From contig JAISXJ010000068.1 in NCBI GenBank assembly GCA_031270565.1, forward strand, positions 1 through 5,153: DNA of 5,153 nt. Reading direction: 5' to 3'. Both the position numbers and the translations under genes were made by a program. Source of the DNA: Prevotellaceae bacterium. GTDB taxonomy: Bacteria; Bacteroidota; Bacteroidia; Bacteroidales; Paludibacteraceae. Shown piece by piece: positions 1 through 4,603 of this stretch; positions within the stretch are counted from its first letter, which is position 1; each line of letters starts with the position of its first letter. The notes under the pieces were generated by a model. It ran no database searches. It had not been told where the DNA came from and saw only the letters and a list, made by a program, of their open reading frames with translations.

Positions 1-1
1 T

Positions 2-313
2 TATAGTGTAGGCAATTTGGGCGGTTACGCTGTTTACAAAACAGCTGACTGGGTTGCTGCAACGGGTTACAATAACGGTGCAGGACTTCTTTACGACGCT
101 GCTGCCCCCGAGCCTCTCCTCTTCCTTCCTGCCGCCGGATACCGCACTCTTCCCGATGGTGGCATCATAAATATCATAAAGGTAGGGTTCTACTGGAGCA
201 GTACAGTTAGCGGCACCGCCGCTTGGCGCTTAGCCTTCACCGACAAGTACGTGGATGTGAGCGAAGTTGGCCGCGCACTTGGCTTTAGCGTGCGGTGCGT
301 GAAAAGTAACTGA
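2..313 (+). CDS. C-terminal end of a FISUMP-like surface protein (partial, 5' cut)
   Basis: The frame is open from the window edge to a TGA at 311-313, leaving 103 C-terminal residues. Near the end it has the run LFLPAAGYR, then a YWSSTV motif, then an aromatic/Gly-rich tail ending GFSVRCVK. This order is characteristic of the FISUMP (Fibrobacter succinogenes major paralogous) domain found in multicopy in Bacteroidales exported proteins. The family is generally extracellular or surface-located and has no defined enzymatic role, and no catalytic residues are visible. The TTG at 17-19 is an internal Leu codon, not a start, because the frame continues upstream. The protein beginning at 4672 has the N-terminal features usual for the same class, so the two genes may be paralogues. 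Identification rests on motif memory and is fairly secure; function is unknown. Confidence 0.8.
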   Translation, partial: YSVGNLGGYAVYKTADWVAATGYNNGAGLLYDAAAPEPLLFLPAAGYRTLPDGGIINIIKVGFYWSSTVSGTAAWRLAFTDKYVDVSEVGRALGFSVRCVKSN

Positions 314-370
314 ATTGTGATTTTATTTTATCTGATAAAGACGTGTTGCTTCTGCTAAGAAGCTAATCAC

Positions 371-600
371 TGAAAAAATAAGAGCATCCCCGTTTATTTA
401 TGGGGATGCTCTGTGATTGTCAATAGGATAGATTACGAAAACACGAAAAGGATACATTTTTGCTAACTAATAACTACACACATAAAAAACTTTTGACCGA
501 AAAGGGTAAAGAAGATTCGTATCCTCACGATACGTTTCTATTTACTTCATAATCTGTCCGGTGCGATAGAGACAGTGTCAAAACACACCACTTTTTTGAC
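371..600 (-). ncRNA. Candidate leftward small RNA (about 230 nt, speculative)
   Basis: A minus-strand -7-like box lies at 605-612, and the leftward terminator-like hairpin ends at 371-380. Between them, read leftward, there are hairpins at 601-576 (tgtcaaaa pairing with ttttgaca), 575-554 (ctgtc with gacag) and 534-518 (cgtatc with gatacg). The first hairpin would begin almost at the predicted 5' end. No reading frame longer than about 20 codons was seen in the transcript. I could not match it to a known RNA family. The outer hairpin could instead be a remnant of an insertion-sequence end. Confidence 0.25.
381..412 (-). terminator. Strong hairpin, terminator-like on the minus strand
   Basis: The arms agagcatcccc (381-391) and ggggatgctct (402-412) pair perfectly over 11 bp with a 10-nt loop. 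The A-rich stretch tgaaaaaata (371-380) lies on the left, so the U-tract follows the stem only when it is read leftward. On the plus strand the stem is followed by gtgattgt, which is not a U-tract. It may still limit transcription from the FISUMP-like gene ending at 313, but the classical intrinsic-terminator arrangement faces left, where no protein gene would use it. Confidence 0.55.
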
Positions 601-604
601 AGTG

Positions 605-635
605 CAAAGGTAGGGGACGCTCTCGGAGGGCACAA
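605..635 (-). promoter_or_regulatory. Possible leftward Bacteroidetes-type promoter
   Basis: On the minus strand, TACCTTTG (plus 605-612) matches the TAnnTTTG -7 box. A TTG (plus 633-635) lies 20 nt upstream as a partial -33 box. Predicted transcription would begin near 599 and run left. No minus-strand protein gene follows, so the promoter is only meaningful if the small RNA candidate is real. Confidence 0.35.
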
Positions 636-687
636 TACTTTATCTTAGGTAAACTGTCATTGTGGATGTTGCTTCTGTCATTATAAA

Positions 688-720
688 TAGGTATATTGTT
701 TGTAAAAGGTGAAATACCTA
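688..720. promoter_or_regulatory. 7-bp inverted repeat upstream of the di-iron operon promoter
   Basis: TAGGTAT (688-694) and ATACCTA (714-720) form a perfect dyad with a 19-nt spacer. It ends 10 nt before the -33 box at 731. Its centre is about 63 nt upstream of the predicted transcription start, a usual position for an activator site. The binding protein is unknown; chance occurrence cannot be excluded. Confidence 0.3.
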
Positions 721-730
721 CCCGAAATAA

Positions 731-761
731 TTTGTCAGGCAGAAAAAAGAGACTACTTTTG
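731..761 (+). promoter_or_regulatory. Promoter of the di-iron protein/LuxR operon
   Basis: TTTG at 731-734 and TACTTTTG at 754-761 are exact matches to the Bacteroidetes -33 and TAnnTTTG -7 boxes, separated by 19 nt, the usual distance. Transcription would begin near 767-768, about 25 nt before the ATG at 793. This decides the gene start, because the upstream in-frame GTG at 709 lies before the promoter. Confidence 0.75.
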
Positions 762-777
762 CAATCTAAATTTGCAA
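759..777. promoter_or_regulatory. Paired TTGCAA palindromes over the transcription start
   Basis: TTGCAA occurs at 759-764 and 772-777, separated by 7 nt. Each is its own reverse complement, so the pair makes a symmetric site. It overlaps the end of the -7 box and the predicted start point, where a bound repressor would block transcription. The regulator is unknown. Confidence 0.3.
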
Positions 778-792
778 AATAACTTAATACTG

Positions 793-1497
793 ATGAATAG
801 AGAGTTGAAATACAATGCAACAGACAAACTCAGCGACTTGATTTGCGAGAACTATCTGCTGCTTCAGGTAACAAGCCGGTTTGGTTTGCCGCTTGGTTTT
901 GGAGAAAAAAGTGTTGGCGAGGTATGTACCTTGCATCACGTGGACACTGCCACTTTTCTGGCAGTAGTCAATTTTATCAATGAGAACTATTCCCGCGTGC
1001 AGGATGCCGGAGAGGAGCTTTCTGTGGCAGCGCTGATAGACTATTTGAAACAGTCGCACAGCTATTTTCTTGATTTCTGCTTACCTGCCATTCGCGAAAG
1101 ACTGGTGCGGGCAATCGACGGTGATGAAAAGGAGTGGTCGGCGCTGTTGTTGCGATTTTTCGATGATTATGTAAATGAAGTTCGTAAACACATGAACTAT
1201 GAAGACAAAACCGTTTTTACCTTTGCTGCCGCCCTGCAGAATGGAAAGCGGGTGGAAAATTACAATATCATTACCTTCTCCAAACAGCACAAGTCGATTG
1301 AGGGGAAACTGTCGGAGCTGAAAAATATCATCATCAAATATTATCCGTCTCATCAAAACAATCATCTGCTTAATGGCGCTCTGGCGGATATTTTTGCCTG
1401 CGAAGAGGAACTTAATTCGCATTGCAAGGTGGAAGATTATATCTTTGTGCCGACGGTTTTGAAACTGGAAAGGAGACTTGCCAATGCGAACAAATGA
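793..1497 (+). CDS. YtfE/RIC-like hemerythrin-domain di-iron protein
   Basis: This is a 234-residue cytoplasmic protein with a hemerythrin-like four-helix fold. E. coli YtfE, which repairs iron-sulfur centres after nitrosative stress, binds two irons through His84, His129, Glu133, His160, His204 and Glu208. This protein has His89, His133, Glu137, His166, His210 and Glu214, nearly the same spacing, so the di-iron site appears complete. Residues about 10-65 resemble the ScdA_N/DUF542 domain (ICENY, SRFGLPLGFGEKSVGEVC), but the usual FCCGG motif reads LGFGE. The Cys-Cys pair is therefore missing, while Cys45 aligns with a later conserved Cys. The ATG at 793 is chosen because the promoter at 731-761 excludes the GTG at 709. 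No Shine-Dalgarno is seen, as is common in this phylum. The stop overlaps the next gene. The role (iron-sulfur repair, or sensing NO or oxygen) is inferred. Confidence 0.82.
   Translation: MNRELKYNATDKLSDLICENYLLLQVTSRFGLPLGFGEKSVGEVCTLHHVDTATFLAVVNFINENYSRVQDAGEELSVAALIDYLKQSHSYFLDFCLPAIRERLVRAIDGDEKEWSALLLRFFDDYVNEVRKHMNYEDKTVFTFAAALQNGKRVENYNIITFSKQHKSIEGKLSELKNIIIKYYPSHQNNHLLNGALADIFACEEELNSHCKVEDYIFVPTVLKLERRLANANK
1470..1475 (+). promoter_or_regulatory. Shine-Dalgarno that fixes the LuxR gene start
   Basis: AAGGAG lies inside the 3' end of the di-iron gene, 8 nt before the ATG at 1484. Most leaders in this window lack such a site, so its presence here suits translation of a downstream gene that overlaps its upstream partner. 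Confidence 0.7.
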
Positions 1498-2098
1498 TGA
1501 AAATGTGCGAGTGGCGGTAGCAGAAGAATCGGCAATCGTGCGCAGCGGGATGATTATCATTCTCAAACGACTGTCCCACAGCAAAATAATACCTATGGAA
1601 GTCGTCTCAATGGAGACGCTCATCGACTGTCTTCAGATGCAAGATATTGACATCCTGATTGCAAATCCCGATTTTAGTAAACTGAACATTCCGAGCATTA
1701 AAAAAATAGCGCCCGACATAAAATTAATTGCGTTACTCACTTCTGTGGCAAAATACGAACAACTGCTTGTGTTTGATGCGCAACTGTCTATTGTGGATGA
1801 TGTTCAAACCATATCAAACGTTATAGAACAGATGAATATCGACAGTAAAAAGACGCACAAAAATGCTTCCGAATCAGCTGAAGAACCGCTCAGTCTGCGT
1901 GAAAAGGAGATTGTGATGTACGTTGTGAAGGGTATGACGAACAAAGAAATTGCCGAGAACCTTTTTTTGTCCGTCCATACGGTGATTACCCACCGTCGCA
2001 ATATCGCCCGAAAACTGCAAATACACAGTTCGGCTGCGCTTGCCATCTATGCGATTGTCAATAATCTGGTAGATATTAAAGATGTGAAACAGCGATAG
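1484..2098 (+). CDS. LuxR-type transcription regulator with degenerate receiver domain
   Basis: The product is 204 residues. Residues about 136-200 form a GerE/LuxR helix-turn-helix (LSLREKEIV, then GMTNKEIAENLFLSVHTV and THRRNIARKL), which binds DNA. Residues about 7-115 look like a response-regulator receiver (VRVAVAEESAIVRSGM at the start). The expected phosphoacceptor position in DILIANPDF is Asn61 rather than Asp, the first acidic pair is reduced to AEES, and the conserved late Lys is not seen (QLSIVDD). It is therefore probably phosphorylation-independent. The ATG at 1484 is chosen because AAGGAG at 1470-1475 lies 8 nt before it; the TTG at 1478 would be only 2 nt from that site. The gene overlaps the di-iron gene by 14 nt, implying co-transcription and probably a shared signal. 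The target genes are unknown, although autoregulation through the sites at 688-777 is possible. Confidence 0.85.
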   Translation: MRTNDENVRVAVAEESAIVRSGMIIILKRLSHSKIIPMEVVSMETLIDCLQMQDIDILIANPDFSKLNIPSIKKIAPDIKLIALLTSVAKYEQLLVFDAQLSIVDDVQTISNVIEQMNIDSKKTHKNASESAEEPLSLREKEIVMYVVKGMTNKEIAENLFLSVHTVITHRRNIARKLQIHSSAALAIYAIVNNLVDIKDVKQR

Positions 2099-2141
2099 AA
2101 TTTTTATCGCCGGTCGTGAAAGGTTTATCGGATAAATCATG

Positions 2142-2149
2142 TACCTTTG
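2142..2149 (+). promoter_or_regulatory. -7 box of the tRNA-Glu promoter
   Basis: TACCTTTG matches TAnnTTTG and ends 12 nt before the mature tRNA 5' end. No clear TTTG is found 19 nt upstream. A perfect odd palindrome, TTTATCGGATAAA, occupies 2124-2136, in the spacer. The preceding LuxR gene has no obvious terminator of its own, so operon read-through into the tRNA is possible. Confidence 0.6.
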
Positions 2150-2161
2150 CGGCGAACTTAT

Positions 2162-2233
2162 GGCGCCTTCGTCTAGGGGTTAGGACGCGGCTCTCTCACG
2201 GCTGAAACACGGGTTCGATTCCCGTAGGCGCTA
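2162..2233 (+). tRNA. tRNA-Glu, anticodon CTC
   Basis: A full cloverleaf can be drawn. The acceptor stem pairs GGCGCCT (2162-2168) with AGGCGCT (2226-2232), with a G-U first pair. The D arm contains TAGGGGTTAGG. The anticodon stem CGGCT/GGCTG (2188-2192, 2200-2204) encloses the loop CTCTCAC with anticodon CTC at 2195-2197. The T arm pairs ACGGG with CCCGT around TTCGATT. The discriminator base is A2233, and the CCA end is not encoded (the next bases are CAA). It reads GAG glutamate codons. The sequence closely follows the E. coli tRNA-Glu pattern. Confidence 0.95.
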
Positions 2234-2239
2234 CAATTG

Positions 2240-2272
2240 CTAACCAACCTTTTGGCTGGTTAGTTTTTTTTT
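2240..2272 (+). terminator. Intrinsic terminator after tRNA-Glu
   Basis: CTAACCA (2240-2246) pairs with TGGTTAG (2257-2263). An inner CC/GG pair (2248-2249, 2254-2255) extends the stem, and nine T residues follow at 2264-2272. This is a classic rho-independent terminator and is the first one downstream of both the regulator operon and the tRNA. Confidence 0.9.
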
Positions 2273-2312
2273 GTGCCGTTCATAACGAACAATCCCGATG
2301 TTGTGAGCAGGT

Positions 2313-2356
2313 CGGAAAAGAAAAGCAGGAAGAAAACAGCTTCGTCTTCTTCCTGC
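2313..2356 (-). terminator. Intrinsic terminator of the purine nucleoside phosphorylase gene
   Basis: The arms GCAGGAAGAA (2325-2334) and TTCTTCCTGC (2347-2356) pair perfectly over 10 bp. Read on the minus strand, the stem is followed by TTTTCTTTTCC, a good U-rich tail. It lies 150 nt beyond the phosphorylase stop codon, separated from it by the inserted MITE-like element. It faces the tRNA terminator back to back. Confidence 0.8.
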
Positions 2357-2382
2357 CCGATTTTCCCAGAACTTCAATATTA

Positions 2383-2505
2383 GGGGGGGGCTAAAAATTA
2401 GATTTTTCAAGGCTTGCCATTGAGGTAAAAGCGGAGTTTACTAACGTAAATGAGCATTTTACCGAAAGAGCGTAACGCAGAAAAAGCAATTTTTAGAAGT
2501 TCCCA
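2383..2505 (-). mobile_element. MITE-like element, copy A (123 bp)
   Basis: This copy is nearly identical to the reverse complement of 3823-3945, with about six mismatches. The flanks TTA at 2380-2382 and 2506-2508 form a 3-bp target duplication. Its ends are imperfect inverted repeats of about 19 bp (consensus AGGGGnnCTTCTAAnAATT, degenerate at the G-tract end). The right-hand TTA is the complement of the stop codon of the phosphorylase gene. The left end carries a run of eight G where copy B has GGGGG followed by CTT. No transposase is encoded, so it would need one supplied in trans. Confidence 0.8.
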
Positions 2506-3219
2506 TTAAATAATACCCAAAGCTACCTCCATCATATTTGTAAATCCTGTCTGGCGCTGTTCTGCTGAGGTAGCTTCTCCCGTGAACGGACAATCGGAAA
2601 TGGTACACAGTACTAAAGCCCGATTGCCACTCCGCGCTGCATTCATATAGAGCGCAGGCGCTTCCATCTCTACGGCTAAAACACCCATTTTTTGCCAGTC
2701 TTTTAACGAACCGGCGTAGTCATCATAAAAAGTATCGGAAGAATAGACATTCCCCACCTTGAATCGCAATCCCTTGTCTTTTGCCACCGTAACGGCTTGA
2801 CTTAACAAATCAAAATCGGCAATAGGAGCGAATGTGCCGGGCAAACAGTACTGCGAGGCATAATTGGAATTGGTGCAAGCGCCCTGCGCCAGCACAATAT
2901 CACCGATTTTCAGGGTTGTATCAATTGCACCTGCCGACCCGACACGGATAATGGTTTTTACGCCGTAAAAATTGTACAGTTCGTAGGTATAAATTCCGAT
3001 AGATGGAATCCCCATTCCGTGCCCCTGAATGGAGATGCGTTTCCCCCGATATGTGCCGGTGTAGCCCAGCATGCCGCGTACCTGATTGTAGCAGACGGCG
3101 TTCTCCAGATAGGTATCCGACATAAATTTGGCGCGAAGCGGGTCGCCGGCCATAATAACGGTCTCAGCTATTTCGCCGAATTTTGCCCCAATATGAGGCG
3201 TTGGTGTTTTGTTCAACAT
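2506..3219 (-). CDS. deoD: Purine nucleoside phosphorylase, DeoD type
   Basis: This cytoplasmic enzyme cleaves purine (deoxy)ribonucleosides with phosphate to give free base and (deoxy)ribose-1-phosphate, for purine salvage. The 237 residues align along their whole length with E. coli DeoD (239 residues). Shared motifs are PHIGAKFGEIAE, MAGDPLRAK, VRGMLGYTGTY, GHGMGIPS, IRVGSAGA and VEMEAPALY. Active-site residues are present: His9, Gly25, Arg29, Arg48, Arg92, Ser95, Glu184-Met185-Glu186, Ser208-Asp209 (the catalytic acid) and Arg222. The ATG at 3217-3219 has AGGAG 8 nt upstream. The C-terminus ends ALGII, slightly shorter than in E. coli, and the stop TAA coincides with the target duplication of MITE copy A. 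It is transcribed away from the small membrane protein gene through a shared promoter region. Confidence 0.97.
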   Translation of the reverse strand: MLNKTPTPHIGAKFGEIAETVIMAGDPLRAKFMSDTYLENAVCYNQVRGMLGYTGTYRGKRISIQGHGMGIPSIGIYTYELYNFYGVKTIIRVGSAGAIDTTLKIGDIVLAQGACTNSNYASQYCLPGTFAPIADFDLLSQAVTVAKDKGLRFKVGNVYSSDTFYDDYAGSLKDWQKMGVLAVEMEAPALYMNAARSGNRALVLCTISDCPFTGEATSAEQRQTGFTNMMEVALGII

Positions 3220-3248
3220 AATTTGTTCTCCTGATTAATTATTGTCTG

Positions 3249-3256
3249 CAAAGTTA
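3249..3256 (-). promoter_or_regulatory. -7 box of the deoD promoter
   Basis: On the minus strand TAACTTTG matches TAnnTTTG. Transcription would begin near 3243, giving a leader of about 24 nt that carries the AGGAG before the ATG at 3219. No clear -33 TTTG is seen at the expected distance. Confidence 0.6.
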
Positions 3257-3285
3257 CGTGATTTTTTATAACTCACCGCACTTTT

Positions 3286-3318
3286 ATTGTTTTAATCGTT
3301 ACAAAATAATTATCTTTG
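3286..3318 (+). promoter_or_regulatory. Promoter of the small membrane protein gene
   Basis: TATCTTTG at 3311-3318 matches the -7 box. TTG at 3287-3289 lies 21 nt upstream as a weak -33 element. The predicted start near 3325 leaves a leader of about 40 nt without a Shine-Dalgarno. This excludes the upstream in-frame start near 3258, which lies before the promoter. Confidence 0.6.
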
Positions 3319-3365
3319 CATCGTTTTACGGAATAAAATATTCACCCTTTAATTTTTTATGTTTT

Positions 3366-3815
3366 ATGGAAGAAAAAAACACGGTTGAGCAGCCCGTTCC
3401 ACAGGAAATTACGCTCACGGAAGCATCTAAGGGCTATCTGGTAACAGCTGCCAAATGGTCGAAATTTTTGGCGATTGTCAATTTCATTGCCGCGGGGCTT
3501 TTAATTGTTTTGAGTATTGTGATAGCGCTCTTCCGCAACGCTTTGGCGTCGGGAATCTACGACGGAGTCACATTCACTGTACTTGTCATTGTGTACATCG
3601 GATTGGGCATTTTATGTCTTTTCATGGCCTATTATCTCTTTGATTTTGCGCGAGAAACGCTGGCTGCCATTCCCGCTGCTGACGCATCAGTACTTGAAAA
3701 TGCTTTCTTACGGATGAAATCCTACTGGAAGTTCAATGGCATTTTGACCATTGTTGTTGTGCTTATGTGTATTATTTCTATTGCTGTAGGCATTACAGCA
3801 GGCAGTCTGATGTAA
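3366..3815 (+). CDS. Small three-helix membrane protein, DUF5362-like
   Basis: The product is 149 residues. A polar N-terminus (1-20) is followed by an amphipathic lead-in, LTEASKGYLVTAAKWSKF, and hydrophobic segments at about 34-56, 69-92 and 124-147. A charged loop (93-122) holds ARETLAAIPAAD and RMKSYWKFNGI. The layout and the KWSKFLAIVNFI entry into the first helix resemble the Bacteroidetes DUF5362 family as I remember it; this was not verified. It would lie in the inner membrane, and its function is unknown. The ATG at 3366 is preferred to any upstream start because the promoter at 3286-3318 lies between them and the upstream residues do not look like protein. It diverges from deoD with separate promoters. 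MITE copy B starts 7 nt after the stop, and the terminator lies beyond that copy. Confidence 0.8.
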   Translation: MEEKNTVEQPVPQEITLTEASKGYLVTAAKWSKFLAIVNFIAAGLLIVLSIVIALFRNALASGIYDGVTFTVLVIVYIGLGILCLFMAYYLFDFARETLAAIPAADASVLENAFLRMKSYWKFNGILTIVVVLMCIISIAVGITAGSLM

Positions 3816-3822
3816 GAATTAA

Positions 3823-3945
3823 GGGGAACTTCTAACAATTGCTTTTTCTGCGTTACGCTCTTTCGGTAAAATGCTCATTTACATTAGTAAACTCCGCTTT
3901 TACCTCAATGGCAAGCCTTGAAAAATCTAATTTTTAGAAGCCCCC
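3823..3945 (+). mobile_element. MITE-like element, copy B (123 bp)
   Basis: This is an inverted partner of 2383-2505. It is bounded by TAA at 3820-3822 and 3946-3948, a 3-bp target duplication. The ends GGGGAACTTCTAACAATT and, on the other strand, GGGGGCTTCTAAAAATT are imperfect terminal inverted repeats. The interior is also symmetric: GGTAAAA with TTTTACC, and GTAAA with TTTAC flanking a 4-nt centre. The whole element can therefore fold into one long interrupted hairpin. There is no coding capacity. Target duplications of TNA type are known for the IS1031 subgroup of IS5-family elements, which would make such an element the possible parent; this is inference. Confidence 0.8.
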
Positions 3946-3982
3946 TAAGGAGTTATCCAACTCCATTATCAACCTAAAGAGG

Positions 3983-4012
3983 GCGCATGTTTTTTACCGT
4001 GCGCTTTTTTTT
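3983..4012 (+). terminator. Intrinsic terminator of the small membrane protein gene
   Basis: GCGCATG (3983-3989) pairs with CGTGCGC (3998-4004), including one G-U pair, around an 8-nt loop. Eight T residues follow at 4005-4012. It lies 168 nt after the stop codon, beyond MITE copy B, mirroring the arrangement on the deoD side. Confidence 0.85.
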
Positions 4013-4171
4013 GCGGTCAATAATTATCCTGAGCATCCTGTTAATCCTGTGAAAAATGGGGCTATCTCAAAAGTAATTTAGCCACAAATACACGAATAAC
4101 TAATAACTAAACTCTAAACTCTAAAAAAAAATTATTCACTATTCGTTATTCTCTATTCACTAAAAAAGTAT

Positions 4172-4179
4172 TACTTTTG
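4172..4179 (+). promoter_or_regulatory. -7-like box with no clear gene
   Basis: TACTTTTG followed by C matches TAnnTTTG. There is no TTTG 19 nt upstream. The nearest downstream frame (ATG at 4217) is only 41 codons long and does not look like protein. The box could start a leader of roughly 485 nt for the gene at 4672, or be inactive. Confidence 0.35.
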
Positions 4180-4472
4180 CCCCGTTATTGTTCACATCTA
4201 AAATCAATACAAAACGATGCTTACATCTGGGGTTCCATATTCACCATTTTTTCAGATTAGACGATTCAATCGGCTAAAAGTAAGCTCGTTACAAAATACC
4301 CCCCCCCAGATTTCACTTAACTCCCTGTATTCAAGGGATTAACGATTTCTCAAACTTTTTCCATTTGACAGTTAACAGCGCGAAGTTTCTTTGCGTTTTT
4401 TTGCTATATACCTATACAATTATTGCGGCACGTTTCCGGAATTTTCGGAGGCGTTGCCGTTCTGTTTTGCGC

Positions 4473-4535
4473 CCTCCCGCTAAGGCGGGACAAGCATTGC
4501 GAAAAACCTCCTGCTTTGGCGGGACAAGTCTTGCG
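4473..4535. repeat. Two-copy tandem hairpin repeat, 34-bp period
   Basis: Units at 4473-4501 and 4507-4535 share CCTCC(C/T)GCT, then GGCGGGACAAG, then TTGCG, with five mismatches over 29 bp. Each unit holds a small hairpin, CCCGC/GCGGG in the first and a weaker version in the second. The units are more GC-rich than the surrounding DNA. Confidence 0.75.
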
Positions 4536-4603
4536 TGCCTTGCGGTTAATTATTTTTTACCACAAAGACACAAGGGATACACAAAGAACACAAAGACGCG
4601 AAA

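Larger units (their letters stand above)
314..730. other. Intergenic region between the FISUMP-like gene and the di-iron protein operon
   Basis: No convincing coding sequence is present; the open frames here are short or shadow the neighbours. From left to right it holds a perfect 11-bp hairpin (381-412), a word taactaataacta (464-476) that recurs at 4097-4109, a 6-bp hairpin (518-534), two adjacent hairpins (554-575 and 576-601), a leftward promoter-like pair (605-635), and a 7-bp inverted repeat (688-720) just upstream of the operon promoter. Confidence 0.6.

Noticed and set aside
576..601. Insertion-sequence terminal repeat remnant
   Set aside because: The tgtcaaaa/ttttgaca hairpin recalls some transposon ends, but no partner end, target duplication or transposase fragment was found.
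709..792. Longer start (GTG at 709) for the di-iron protein
   Set aside because: The promoter at 731-761 lies inside this extension, and the added residues show no family similarity.
1478..1483. TTG start at 1478 for the LuxR gene
   Set aside because: It is only 2 nt from the AAGGAG at 1470-1475; the ATG at 1484 has normal spacing.
1081..1623. 180-codon minus-strand frame across the two-gene operon
   Set aside because: It is antisense to two well-supported genes and has no recognisable motif.
3258..3365. Longer start for the small membrane protein
   Set aside because: The -7 box at 3311-3318 lies within it, and the residues do not resemble protein.
2380..3948. The inverted pair as ends of a 1.57-kb composite transposon carrying deoD
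   Set aside because: Each copy has its own TTA/TAA duplication, and there is no transposase between them, so two separate insertions fit better.
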